This document shows, in pieces, positions 33,935 through 42,481 of a stretch of DNA of 64,000 bases. The stretch lies in contig CAMDKK010000002.1 of assembly GCA_945901045.1 (NCBI GenBank), positions 59,785 to 123,784 of the forward strand, written 5' to 3'. This DNA is from Limnohabitans sp. Rim8 (GTDB lineage: Bacteria > Pseudomonadota > Gammaproteobacteria > Burkholderiales > Burkholderiaceae_C). A program made the translations under genes and the position numbers. Each line of letters opens with the position of its first letter. The first letter of the stretch is position 1. The notes under the pieces are model-generated. The model made no database searches, was not told where the DNA came from, and saw only the letters and a list, made by a program, of their open reading frames with translations.

Positions 33935-35162
33935 TGAGCGTGCACAGCACACGGCCTTGATGGGCGATAAACCCAAACCGCATTGGCGGCCGCTGGAGTC
34001 TTTGCGGCCTTCTATGGTCAAGCAGGTGTTTTCGCGCGAGCAGCTCACCCACAAAAAAGGCTTGTTGTTTACACCGGACCTGCACGCCGAAGTCATTGAT
34101 CTTTCCGCAAAGACTGCGCCAGATGCGCCAGAACCCGCTGAGGCCGAAGCTTCGGCATCTGAGCCTGCCGACGAACACGCAAACGCTTGGGCCGAGGCGG
34201 CACCAACGCCCCTGACACCCGAAGAAATACACGAACAAGCCTTTGCCCAAGGCATGGCGCAAGGCTTGGCGCAGGGTTTGGAACAGGGCCAAGCTCAGGC
34301 CCTTCAAGCGCAAGCCCAGAGAGAACACGAAGCTGCGACAGCCCAAAGCACGGCGCAAACAATGGACTTGCTGGAACAGATTGACCAACAAGTCGCTTCG
34401 TTGGTTGAAGACCCGGCCCAATTGCAAGCACCGCTTAAACGCTTGGCACTGCATTTGGCCGAACAATTGGTGTTGGGAGAGTTGACTATTTCACCCCAAT
34501 CCATTGAGCGTTTGATTGACCGCTGCCTCGACACTTTGGATGTGCCCGATGCATCGGCGCTGGTTGTCGAATTAAACCCCAATGACATGGCCTTGCTGCA
34601 AAACCAGCAACGCCCCGAAGGCCAAGCCCCACCCGCATGGCGTATGCACGCTGACAGCACGCTTTTGCCCGGCAGCGTGCGTGTGCGCGGTGACGATGCG
34701 TTGGTCAACGACCTGATCGAAAATCGCTTGGAGTCTTTGGCGCAGAGTCTGCTCAACGACAACCAACAATGGCAACCGCAGTCGGCATTTGCCCCTTCTC
34801 GTTTGGCCAGTCGTTTGGCCAGTCAGCGAGGCAGTGCGCAAACCATTGAAGACGCTCCCTCCAGGCCCGCCCCCCTGCAGCCTGAAGCGCGCGCTGATTT
34901 TCAAAACCCCGTCGACTATGCGGCGTCTGCTTTTGACCCCGTGGAGGTGGAGGCAGAAGAGGCAGAAGAAGCCGAAGACCCCACCCAGTACACCTACGAG
35001 GCGCATGAAGTCATGCGCCCTGCGCGCCCCCCTTTGGCCCCGCCTTCACTCACGCCTGCCCCTTCGCCTGTTTATACGCCGGCTTCTGCGGAAGCGATCA
35101 GCCAACACTTTGCCGACACGCTGTCCGAAATTCAACTGGACCTGGACAAACTCGATGGCTAG
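33927..35162 (+). CDS. fliH: FliH, regulator of the FliI ATPase
   Basis: 411 residues from a TTG at 33927, chosen because GGAGG lies 8 bases upstream; an ATG at 33960 is an alternative. An acidic Ala/Glu/Pro-rich region is followed by the FliH glycine-helix motif (AFAQGMAQGLAQGLEQGQAQALQAQAQ, GxxxG type) and the FliH/YscL C-terminal domain (LKRLALHLAEQLVLGELTISPQSIERLIDRCLDTL). It extends about 150 residues beyond usual FliH, as a Pro/Ala/Glu-rich tail with an acidic cluster (VEVEAEEAEEAED). Its end overlaps the fliI start by 8 bases. Confidence 0.88.
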   Translation: MSDERAQHTALMGDKPKPHWRPLESLRPSMVKQVFSREQLTHKKGLLFTPDLHAEVIDLSAKTAPDAPEPAEAEASASEPADEHANAWAEAAPTPLTPEEIHEQAFAQGMAQGLAQGLEQGQAQALQAQAQREHEAATAQSTAQTMDLLEQIDQQVASLVEDPAQLQAPLKRLALHLAEQLVLGELTISPQSIERLIDRCLDTLDVPDASALVVELNPNDMALLQNQQRPEGQAPPAWRMHADSTLLPGSVRVRGDDALVNDLIENRLESLAQSLLNDNQQWQPQSAFAPSRLASRLASQRGSAQTIEDAPSRPAPLQPEARADFQNPVDYAASAFDPVEVEAEEAEEAEDPTQYTYEAHEVMRPARPPLAPPSLTPAPSPVYTPASAEAISQHFADTLSEIQLDLDKLDG

Positions 35163-36477
35163 CTTTGCCCAAGAAGTCGACAGCTCGATGAGCCGCATTC
35201 GCGCGGGCAGTCCTGAGCGCTGCGGCACCTTGGTGCGTTTGGTCGGCTTGCGCTTGGAAGCACGCGGGATCATGGCCCCGATGGGTTCGAGCTGCGAAAT
35301 CATGAGCCCGGATGGCCACCACATCGAGGCCGAAGTGGTTGGCTTCAACGATAAAACTTTGTACCTGATGCCGCTGACCGATCCGGTCGGGATTGGCCCT
35401 GGCGCCTCGGTGCGCATCGCCAGCGACTTGGGCACGGCCAGCTTGGGCCCCGAATTATTGGGCCGCGTCATCGATGGGCGCGGCGAACCGCTGGACGGCA
35501 AACCCAAACCCGATTGCAAGTCGCGCCTGAGTTTGCTGGGCTTGCCCATCAACCCGATGGAGCGGGGTCCGATCGACAGCGTGCTCGATGTAGGCGTCAA
35601 GGCCATCAACGGCCTGCTGACATTGGGACGCGGTCAGCGCGTGGGTTTGGTGGCCGGTTCGGGCGTTGGCAAAAGCGTGCTGCTCGGCATGATGACCCGC
35701 TTCACCAAAGCCGATGTGGTGGTGATTGGCCTGGTCGGCGAACGCGGCCGCGAGGTGCAGGCTTTCATTCAAGAGTCGCTTGGCGTCGAAGGTTTGGCCA
35801 AGTCGGTGGTGGTGGCTGCGCCCGCCAATGTGTCGCCCGTGCTGCGGCTCAAAGCCGCACAAATGACGCATGTGATTGCAGAATATTTCAGGGACCAAGG
35901 TCTCAATGTGTTGATGCTCGTCGACAGTTTGACCCGCGTCGCCCATGCACAACGCGAAATTGGCTTGGCCATTGGCGAGCCGCCTACCTCCAAAGGGTAC
36001 CCGCCGTCGGTGTTTGCACTGTTGCCCAATTTGATTGAACGTGCCGGTGTGGGCCGCCATGGGCATGGCGCTATCACCGCCATTTACACCGTGCTGGCTG
36101 AGGGGGATGACGCCAACGATCCGATTGTGGACATTGCCCGCGCCTCGCTGGACGGCCAGGTGATGCTGTCACGCAAACTGGCCGATGCAGCGCATTACCC
36201 CGCGATTGACCTGAACGGATCGATTTCGCGGGTGATGCAAAACCTGCTGAATCCCGAGGACCTGAAGGCAGCCAACCGGTTCAGGCGCATGTGGTCTTTG
36301 TACCAGCAGAACCAGGATTTGATTCAGGTGGGGGCCTACGAAACAGGCACCAACCCGACACTTGACGAAGCCATCCGTTTGCGCGAGGCGATGGAAAACT
36401 TTTTACGCCAGGACATGCACTTGGGCGAAGATGAAGCGATCACTCGTGACGGCCTGCGTGCCCTGCTGGAATCATGA
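35155..36477 (+). CDS. fliI: FliI, flagellum-specific export ATPase
   Basis: 440 residues from the ATG at 35155. Walker A GSGVGKSVLLGMM, the DVVVIGLVGERGREVQAFI segment, Walker B LNVLMLVDSLTRVAHAQREIGLAIGEPPTSKGYPPSVFALLPNLIERAG, then AITAIYTVLAEGDDANDPI and SRKLADAAHYPAIDLNGSISRVM are the FliI/HrcN signature. It energises unfolding of export substrates with FliH and FliJ. It is translationally tied to fliH and fliJ by overlaps at both ends. Confidence 0.96.
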   Translation: MASFAQEVDSSMSRIRAGSPERCGTLVRLVGLRLEARGIMAPMGSSCEIMSPDGHHIEAEVVGFNDKTLYLMPLTDPVGIGPGASVRIASDLGTASLGPELLGRVIDGRGEPLDGKPKPDCKSRLSLLGLPINPMERGPIDSVLDVGVKAINGLLTLGRGQRVGLVAGSGVGKSVLLGMMTRFTKADVVVIGLVGERGREVQAFIQESLGVEGLAKSVVVAAPANVSPVLRLKAAQMTHVIAEYFRDQGLNVLMLVDSLTRVAHAQREIGLAIGEPPTSKGYPPSVFALLPNLIERAGVGRHGHGAITAIYTVLAEGDDANDPIVDIARASLDGQVMLSRKLADAAHYPAIDLNGSISRVMQNLLNPEDLKAANRFRRMWSLYQQNQDLIQVGAYETGTNPTLDEAIRLREAMENFLRQDMHLGEDEAITRDGLRALLES

Positions 36478-36920
36478 TCGAGCGCAATTGTTGGACCATC
36501 CTGGCCCAACGGGCGCAAGACGAAACGACCTTGATTCAGACCGAGATAGGTCAAATCACGACGCGCCTGGAGAATTTGAACGCCAGCAAAGCGCGTTTGC
36601 AAAATCTCTACGAAGAATACCGAAAGCAAGAAAACAGCACCAACAGCAATTTGCTGGGGATGCGCGAGGTGATCAACCAGCGCCAGTTCATGACGCAGTT
36701 GCTGACGTTGATGGAAAGGGTCGATGCGGACGTGGCCAGTGCCCAAAAGCAGCTGACCGATACGCGTCGACGCCTGATGGAGTCTGAACAGGAGCGCCTC
36801 AAAATGCAGTCCCTGGCGGACCAAAATGCGCAAGCGATTTTGAATCTGGCAGAAAAACGCGATCAACGCCGGATGGACGAGTTGGGGGTCATGCAATTCA
36901 ATTTGCGCGACGATACGTGA
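36474..36920 (+). CDS. fliJ: FliJ, export apparatus stalk protein
   Basis: 148 residues, essentially one long coiled coil: QDETTLIQTEIGQITTRLENLNASKARLQNLYEEYRKQE ... RQFMTQLLTLMERVDADVASAQKQLTDTRRRLMESEQERLKMQSLADQ ... EKRDQRRMDELGVMQF. FliJ inserts into the FliI hexamer. ATGA overlap with fliI; fliK is not next but at 3.2-4.4 kb. Confidence 0.9.
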   Translation: MIERNCWTILAQRAQDETTLIQTEIGQITTRLENLNASKARLQNLYEEYRKQENSTNSNLLGMREVINQRQFMTQLLTLMERVDADVASAQKQLTDTRRRLMESEQERLKMQSLADQNAQAILNLAEKRDQRRMDELGVMQFNLRDDT

Positions 36921-36930
36921 GGCTAGGGCT

Positions 36931-37641
36931 ATGAACCTCACCGGCGGATTGCTGTGGCATTGGCGTGCCTGGCGTTCCGACGCGCAGTGGGCTCAAACAC
37001 GCGCAGAAATTGAAACCTGGTTGCTGGCGCAACCGATAGAAGAAGAACAGCTTATTTTGATTGGCGCAAGTGCGGGTTGGATGATGTCACCGGCGTGGCT
37101 GTCGCGTTATAAATCCATTCAAACTTGGGACATTGATCCCTTGGCTGGCCCCCTGTTCAAGATGCGCCATGGCAAGGCTTTGCGCCAGCATGGCACCGCG
37201 TTGAATTGCTTTACCGGGGACGCCCTGCGCATGTTGCCCACGCTGCTCAAAGCGCAACCCCGTGCAGCCATTTTTTTTGACAACGTGTTGGGGCAGATCC
37301 GATTTCAAACCCACACCATCCACCAGGCAGAAAACCGTTTGCAGACCCTCACGCAAGCCTTGCGCGGGCGGCATTGGGGAAGCATCCACGACCGGATGTC
37401 AGGCCCTGTGCAGCGTACTGGGTTGACAACGGCTGCACCCGTTGCGCACACCTGGCCCATGCTTATGGTCAATGAAGCGCAAGAAACTCAAAAATGGCTC
37501 GCGCGCATGGGCGCTCAAAGCCCTTGGCTGGACCACTTGACGGGCGATGTTTTCAAAGAGGGCACCGAGCTGACACATATGGCTTGGCCGATGAAACCTG
37601 ATTACTGGCATTGGCTGCAAGCGGGCTGGGTGAGACCCTGA
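36931..37641 (+). CDS. Uncharacterised protein following fliJ, methyltransferase-like N-terminal fold
   Basis: 236 residues, 10 bp after fliJ and so probably in the same operon. A stretch LILIGASAGWMMSPAWLSRYKSIQTWDIDPLAG recalls motif I of class I SAM-dependent methyltransferases (hydrophobic strand, Gly-rich loop, acidic residue at the end of strand 2), followed by GDALRMLPTLL and AAIFFDNVLGQI, which could be motifs II and III. No named family recognised. The order suggests a link to flagella but nothing in the sequence proves it. Confidence 0.55.
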   Translation: MNLTGGLLWHWRAWRSDAQWAQTRAEIETWLLAQPIEEEQLILIGASAGWMMSPAWLSRYKSIQTWDIDPLAGPLFKMRHGKALRQHGTALNCFTGDALRMLPTLLKAQPRAAIFFDNVLGQIRFQTHTIHQAENRLQTLTQALRGRHWGSIHDRMSGPVQRTGLTTAAPVAHTWPMLMVNEAQETQKWLARMGAQSPWLDHLTGDVFKEGTELTHMAWPMKPDYWHWLQAGWVRP

Positions 37642-37650
37642 GCCCGTTGT

Positions 37651-38040
37651 TCAACACACCATTTGCGCAATTTTGACCAAGGGGGTGTCAGGCGGAATCG
37701 ATTGCCACTCGCGCATGACCCCTTGCTGATCGATCAAGTCACCCGACAGCATTTTGCCTGCATGCATAGAAAATTGAAGAATGCGAACACTCTTTTTTTT
37801 GCAGTCCAATTGCATGTGCGTGCGAGTCGAAAAGTACATCACGCCGCGTGCAGATTTCTGCGCTGAGGGGTAATCCAGCAGAGTCCAGAATTCGCGAATC
37901 ACGCCGGTCTTTTCTAATGTATTGGCCTCAATGTAATAGTTGCCTGCCGGGAAATTGCCAATCAGCTTCCATTCAGCATGAGCCGCCTGCAAACCAAACA
38001 TGGCAATTGCAAAGAACATAGATTTGTATAATAAGCGCAT
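37651..38040 (-). CDS. Surface-adhesin protein E-like exported protein
   Basis: 129 residues from the ATG at 38040, with a signal peptide (MFFAIAMFGLQAAHA). The mature domain reads EWKLIGNFPAGNYYIEANTLEKTGVIREFWTLLDYPSAQ ... SARGVMYFSTRTHMQLDCKKKSVRILQFSMHAGKMLSGDLI, matching the short surface-adhesin E family common in beta- and gammaproteobacteria. Two Cys in the mature part may pair. It is divergent from the lipoprotein gene at 38075. The role is unknown; an envelope location is likely. Confidence 0.7.
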   Translation of the reverse strand: MRLLYKSMFFAIAMFGLQAAHAEWKLIGNFPAGNYYIEANTLEKTGVIREFWTLLDYPSAQKSARGVMYFSTRTHMQLDCKKKSVRILQFSMHAGKMLSGDLIDQQGVMREWQSIPPDTPLVKIAQMVC

Positions 38041-38074
38041 AGACAAACTATAAATCAGCCGAGAGAGAAACGCC

Positions 38075-38962
38075 ATGATTTTTCGACACTTATATGTCAT
38101 GTTACTGATGAGTGCTTCTGCATGGGCATTGCTTGGCTGCGGCATTGGCGGTGACAGTGGCAGCACAAACACCAGCACGGGCAATGGCGCAACGGGGGAT
38201 GTTGTTGTGACGCCCACAACGCCCACACCCCCCCCAACCTCCACACCCACCTTGGTACAGCCCGGTGTGTATGCAGCCACGGTTAACGGGCAGGACTTTT
38301 GGGGTGTGATCACCCCAACGGCCTGGGGCCCGCGTTGGTACGGCCTGCACTATGCGGCTTTAAATCCGGATATTTATTCAGGCGATCTGGCTGGGGCTGG
38401 CACCGCCAGTGCCTCCGTGTCCGCGCTGCGCTATTTTCAAAACACCGCTGCAATCGTGCTGAACGGCACAGCGAGCATGAAGTCGGCAGCCGCAGGACAA
38501 GTCTCGGGCGATCTGAGTTTGGTCACCGCCGCGCCGCCTTACAAACAAGCGATTTCTTTTGTTGCCTCAACACCCACCAGTGTGAATTACAACCAAGCGG
38601 CGAAGTTGAGTGACATTGCCGGCGGATGGACAGGTCGCATTTCTTATGGCCTGGGTTCCAACGATGCGTTCAGCATGAACATTGCGTCCAGTGGCAGCGT
38701 GACGGCAGACCGGTTTGGCGTGGACTGCCAATGGCTTGCTGCCAACGCCACTTTTGAACCCAACACCGAATTAAGTATTTTCCGACTTAATTTAACCATG
38801 AATATAACTACATCGTGTGACTTTAAAGGCCAAACACTGACGGGCGTTGCATTTCTCCAGAAAAGCCCTGTGGCGGGTAAAACACAAAGGCTGATCTGGG
38901 TCGCGACCATAGCCGAAGGCCCAGCCGCAGGCAAAGGTATCTCTTTCAAAGCCGACCGTTAA
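38075..38962 (+). CDS. Hypothetical lipoprotein
   Basis: 295 residues with a lipobox LLGC (Cys at 22), a Gly/Ser/Thr then Pro/Thr-rich linker (about 25-62), and a beta-rich domain of about 230 residues (YAATVNGQDFWGVITPTAWGPRWYGLHYAAL ... GWTGRISYGLGSNDAFSMNIASSGSVTADRFGVDCQW). The structure fits a surface or periplasmic beta-sandwich. SD GAGAG precedes the ATG. No family recognised. Confidence 0.65.
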   Translation: MIFRHLYVMLLMSASAWALLGCGIGGDSGSTNTSTGNGATGDVVVTPTTPTPPPTSTPTLVQPGVYAATVNGQDFWGVITPTAWGPRWYGLHYAALNPDIYSGDLAGAGTASASVSALRYFQNTAAIVLNGTASMKSAAAGQVSGDLSLVTAAPPYKQAISFVASTPTSVNYNQAAKLSDIAGGWTGRISYGLGSNDAFSMNIASSGSVTADRFGVDCQWLAANATFEPNTELSIFRLNLTMNITTSCDFKGQTLTGVAFLQKSPVAGKTQRLIWVATIAEGPAAGKGISFKADR

Positions 38963-39011
38963 TGGGTATGCTGTAATGAGTAGACTTTTCTGAACTCTAA
39001 TGGGGTGAAAA

Positions 39012-40253
39012 ATGATAAGAATAATTGTAGAAGTTCTGCTGGCACTGGCGCTGATTGGCTCAGGCACCTTTGGCTTTATGCAGTACAAAAGTGTAGGGGC
39101 ATCCTCGAGTCAGGTCTCTGAGCTGGAAGACAAAACAGCCAAAGCCGAAAAGAAACTGGAAGCCGTCGAAGAAGAGTTGAAGCAAGCTCAAGAAGAAGTC
39201 GAAGCCGCAGAACCCCTCAAATCCAAAGCGCAAGAACTCGAAGCTGTCAAAGTCGCTTTCTCGGGCGGCGAAATCTTAAAAGACCTCGAAGCCACTTACA
39301 GCAAGCAAAAAGGCTTGTCCACCGAGCGTCAATTGGGCATGGCCGCTGTGCGTCAATTGACCCTGGGCAGCAAGGACCCGAGCACCATTGAGGCTTACCG
39401 CAAAACACTCGAGATGGCCGACTGGAAGAGCCGCTCCAAAGCCGTGTGTGCCGCGCAATACGCACTGGCAGCCGCTGGCGAAAAAGTCAAAGTCATGTCG
39501 GAATGTGCGGACGGTCCTGCCCCCAAAGATACCCATGCTGCGGCCGGCAAAGACGATGGCCATGGCAAGGCGGGCGCTAAAGACGTCCATGCTGGGCCCC
39601 ATTGGGACTACGAAGGCCCGATGGGTCCAGAAAATTGGGGCAAAGAGTTCCCGACCTGCGCCAAAGGCAAATCGCAATCGCCGCTGGACATCAAAGGCCC
39701 ATTTGAAAAGGTCAAAGTTTCTGTGGCCCCAGAATACAAAAACGGTCAGCTCAAAATTTTGAACAACGGCCACACAATTCAGGTGAATGTGGAGCCAGGC
39801 AGCAAACTTCGGATCGATGGCTTGGTTTACGATTTGCTGCAGTTCCACTTCCACAAGCCCAGCGAAGAACTCATTGAAGGCAAGCCAGCCGCCATGGTGA
39901 TCCACTTTGTTCACAAAAATGCCGCCGGTCAACTGGCTGTGGTTGGCGTGTTGCTCAAAGAAGGCAACGAAAACCCGGGCATCAAAACCTTGTGGGAACA
40001 CTTGCCAGCCAAAGAAGGGCCAGAAGTCGCACCCGACAAGGTGATGTTCAATCCGTCTAACTTGATGCCGCGCGAAATGGACTTCTACAGCTATGAAGGT
40101 TCATTGACAACGCCGCCTTGCACCGAGAAAGTGAAGTTCTTCATTCTCAAAACCCAAGTCAACATTGCCCGTGAACAGGTGGGTGCCTTCCCGTTCAAGA
40201 AAAATGCACGCCCTGTGCAACCCCTCAACGACCGCTTGATTCAGACCAACTGA
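39012..40253 (+). CDS. Membrane-anchored alpha-class carbonic anhydrase with coiled-coil stalk
   Basis: 413 residues. An N-terminal signal anchor (IVEVLLALALIGSGTFGFM) leads to a coiled coil (about 30-78: SQVSELEDKTAKAEKKLEAVEEELKQ), a helical segment (about 80-165), a His/Gly/Lys linker, then an alpha-CA domain (about 196-413). Visible active-site residues: FHFH and VIHFVH (three zinc His), NNGH (proton-shuttle position), GSLTTPPC (the conserved Thr), and two Cys able to form the usual bacterial disulphide. It catalyses CO2 hydration, probably in the periplasm. The stalk is unusual; most bacterial alpha-CAs are soluble. Not linked to its neighbours. Confidence 0.9.
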   Translation: MIRIIVEVLLALALIGSGTFGFMQYKSVGASSSQVSELEDKTAKAEKKLEAVEEELKQAQEEVEAAEPLKSKAQELEAVKVAFSGGEILKDLEATYSKQKGLSTERQLGMAAVRQLTLGSKDPSTIEAYRKTLEMADWKSRSKAVCAAQYALAAAGEKVKVMSECADGPAPKDTHAAAGKDDGHGKAGAKDVHAGPHWDYEGPMGPENWGKEFPTCAKGKSQSPLDIKGPFEKVKVSVAPEYKNGQLKILNNGHTIQVNVEPGSKLRIDGLVYDLLQFHFHKPSEELIEGKPAAMVIHFVHKNAAGQLAVVGVLLKEGNENPGIKTLWEHLPAKEGPEVAPDKVMFNPSNLMPREMDFYSYEGSLTTPPCTEKVKFFILKTQVNIAREQVGAFPFKKNARPVQPLNDRLIQTN

Positions 40254-40372
40254 TCAGCCCCTGGCCCGCTGTGCGCTGGCCAGGCCAGGCCATCATGTGC
40301 AACCGCTTTCGCGGGTGTGACAAATAGGTTGGTCCAGCATGCTGGTTGATGTTCACAGCCCCAAAAAAATGC

Positions 40373-40411
40373 CTTATCAGGCTATTGCACCAAGTGCAAT
40401 AGCCTGATAAG
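40373..40411. promoter_or_regulatory. Perfect 18-bp inverted repeat, operator of the decayed HigBA-type module
   Basis: Arms CTTATCAGGCTATTGCAC and GTGCAATAGCCTGATAAG, 18 of 18 pairs, around CAA. It ends 8 bases before the ATG at 40420 and has no T run, so it is more probably an antitoxin operator than a terminator. Confidence 0.7.
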
Positions 40412-40419
40412 ATTTGCAG

Positions 40420-40512
40420 ATGAAAAGAGTCTTTAAAACCAAGACGTTTGATCGATGGGCGCGCAAAGTGGTGCGTGATGACCTTCAACTGAAATCTTGT
40501 AGGAGATTTGTA
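40420..40512 (+). pseudogene. Remnant of a HigB/RelE-type toxin gene
   Basis: The first codons read MKRVFKTKTFDRWARKVVRDDLQL, the typical N-terminus of HigB/RelE-like toxins, and then stop resembling a toxin. The frame continues without a stop into the antitoxin gene. About 75 codons, including the catalytic C-terminal half, are missing. The simplest reading is an internal deletion that joined the toxin start to the antitoxin leader. Alternatively it is now a short leader peptide. Confidence 0.65.
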
Positions 40513-40848
40513 ATGCCAAACAAAAAAACGACTGAAGAGAACCGTATTCTGGCTGAGATGCTGGAGATGGCTGATGCTTTGCACGGCCATGCGTTGATTT
40601 CCAAACAAGACATGGCCAAGATGCAACTCATCTGTCAGAGTCCACCCGACTACACGTCAGAACACGTAACGTCTATTCGTGTGAACAAAGCAAAAGTGAG
40701 CCAATCTGTGTTTGCCTCAATTTTGAACGTCAGTGTTTCTGCTGTTCAAAAGTGGGAGTCACCAAGCTCCGGCAAACACCCCAGCGGTGCGGCTGCGAAG
40801 CTACTACAACTTATTGAAAAGAAAGGTCTGGAGGCGATTGTTGCCTGA
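40513..40848 (+). CDS. HigA-like HTH antitoxin
   Basis: 111 residues from the ATG at 40513, chosen because AGGAG lies 7 bases upstream. An N-terminal helical region (ENRILAEMLEMADALHGHALISKQDMAKMQLI) precedes an HTH of the HigA/MqsA-like class: IRVNKAKVSQSVFASILNVSVSAVQKWESPSSGKHPSGAAAKLLQLIEKKGLEAI. The toxin in front is reduced to a stub, so this antitoxin has no local partner. The upstream palindrome suggests it still autoregulates. Confidence 0.8.
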   Translation: MPNKKTTEENRILAEMLEMADALHGHALISKQDMAKMQLICQSPPDYTSEHVTSIRVNKAKVSQSVFASILNVSVSAVQKWESPSSGKHPSGAAAKLLQLIEKKGLEAIVA

Positions 40849-40904
40849 CTTCATTCAACCGTCCCATTGGCCCAACCAGGCACTTCACATTCCCTGCGAG
40901 AGCC

Positions 40905-42383
40905 TTATGACTGCGGGCTGACGTGCACGCCAGGCCTTTTGCCTTGGTTCCACTGGCCGTCAAGGGCCCGCTCGATTTGCGCGGCCAGCTGCAGCAGCAA
41001 ACCGTCGTTGGCTTGGCGCGCCTGGGCTTGTATGCCCAAAGGCAAGCCGTTGGCTTGTGTGGCCATGGGCAAAGAAATGCCCGGAATGCCGCACAGGTTG
41101 GACAGCGGGGTGTAGGCAAAATTTTGCCAGAGATTGTCAAACCAGTCGTACACCGAGGGGTTGTTGCTCAGCGTCAGGTATTCGGTAGTGCCCACCAAGG
41201 GCGTGGGCTTGGCGGTGATGGGCGTCAGGATGATGTCCCAGGACTCAAAGAACTGGCCAAACCCGCGTGAGGTGGTGTTAAAGACCGTTTGCATCTGCGC
41301 GCGCTCGGCGTAGCTGGTTTTCAGCCCTTCTTCCCATATTTTGATGTTGATGGGTTCGACCAAATCAGCCGGTGGCCGCACCAAGCCGAGCGGCTTGAGC
41401 AGGTTGGTGATGGTTTGCGCAAAGTTGCTGATGTAGCAGGTGGTCTGCGCGGCAAATGCGGCGGGCAAGTCCACCTCCGGCAGTGCCCAGTCCACATGGT
41501 GGCCCAGGCCCTCCAGCAAGCGGCCCACACGCTCCAATTCAGCCACAAAGTGCGGCACCGCACGGTAGTGGCCCCATTCATGCGACAGCGCAATGCGCAA
41601 ACGCCCCGGGTCGCGCTGGATCAATTGGCTGTAAGGCTCTGCGGGTGACCAGTAAGGCATGAACTCGCCTGGTGCAGCGCCCCTGCAGTGGTCCACAAAG
41701 GCGGCTGTGTCGCGCACCGTGCGGCTGTGGCAGCCTTGTGTGGAGACCAAGCCCGTCAAGTCCGATGCGGCAGGCGCAATCGAGAACACGCCGCGCGAGG
41801 CTTTGAGGCCAATGTTGCCATTCACCCCGGCAGGGATGCGGATCGAGCCGCCGCCGTCTGTGGCGTGCGACAGGGGCAACACGCCAGCGGCCACAATCGC
41901 CGCCGTACCGGCCGAGGAGCCGCAGGTGGTGTAGGCCAAGTCCCAAGGGTTGCGGGTGACGTACACCGCTGGGTTTTCGGCCGAACTGCACACGCCAAAT
42001 TCTGGCGTGGTGGTGCGGCCGATCACGTTCAAACCCGCTTGGCGTAGGCGCCCTGTCAGAAAGCTGTCGACCGCCGGGCGGTGGCCTTTCATCAACAGCG
42101 AGCCCATTTCTTGTAAGCGCCCTTGGAGCGTGGGGCCGAGGTCCTTCATCAGGTAAGGCACGCCGGCAAACGGGCCTGCGGGGTTCATGCCATCGCGCAG
42201 GGGGTCGGCCACGACATCGTCAAACAGCTCCACCACGGCGCTCAAGGCGGGGTTGACAAGGGCAACCCCTGCTGCCGCTTGCCGGGCCAGCTCTGCGGCG
42301 CTGATGTCGCCCTGGCGGACCCGCTGTGCCAAGCCCACGGCATCGTGCCTGGCCCATTCATCCCAACCCATGACGCATGACAT
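40905..42383 (-). CDS. Amidase of the amidase-signature family
   Basis: 492 residues (an ATG four codons in is equally possible). Signature features: catalytic Lys in GVPYLMKDLG, the GSSAGTAAIVAAG loop, the cis-Ser in TDGGGSIRIPAGVNGNIGLKASRG, and the C-terminal FNLCGIPGIS-like NLCGIPGISLPM. Such enzymes hydrolyse amides by a Ser-cisSer-Lys triad; the substrate cannot be told. No signal peptide, so cytosolic. It stands alone, convergent with the HigA-like gene. Confidence 0.9.
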   Translation of the reverse strand: MSCVMGWDEWARHDAVGLAQRVRQGDISAAELARQAAAGVALVNPALSAVVELFDDVVADPLRDGMNPAGPFAGVPYLMKDLGPTLQGRLQEMGSLLMKGHRPAVDSFLTGRLRQAGLNVIGRTTTPEFGVCSSAENPAVYVTRNPWDLAYTTCGSSAGTAAIVAAGVLPLSHATDGGGSIRIPAGVNGNIGLKASRGVFSIAPAASDLTGLVSTQGCHSRTVRDTAAFVDHCRGAAPGEFMPYWSPAEPYSQLIQRDPGRLRIALSHEWGHYRAVPHFVAELERVGRLLEGLGHHVDWALPEVDLPAAFAAQTTCYISNFAQTITNLLKPLGLVRPPADLVEPINIKIWEEGLKTSYAERAQMQTVFNTTSRGFGQFFESWDIILTPITAKPTPLVGTTEYLTLSNNPSVYDWFDNLWQNFAYTPLSNLCGIPGISLPMATQANGLPLGIQAQARQANDGLLLQLAAQIERALDGQWNQGKRPGVHVSPQS

Positions 42384-42481
42384 AACGAACCACCCCTGTG
42401 TGAAGGTCTATTGCAACAGCCTTCAGTTTAGTTCACAGGGGGCTTCGGGTTCGCCTCAATGCGCTTGGCATCTTGGCTTAT

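Noticed and set aside
33927-33960. fliH start at the ATG at 33960
   Set aside because: The TTG at 33927 has GGAGG at the right distance, and overlap with fliG fits the coupled operon; the ATG has no SD.
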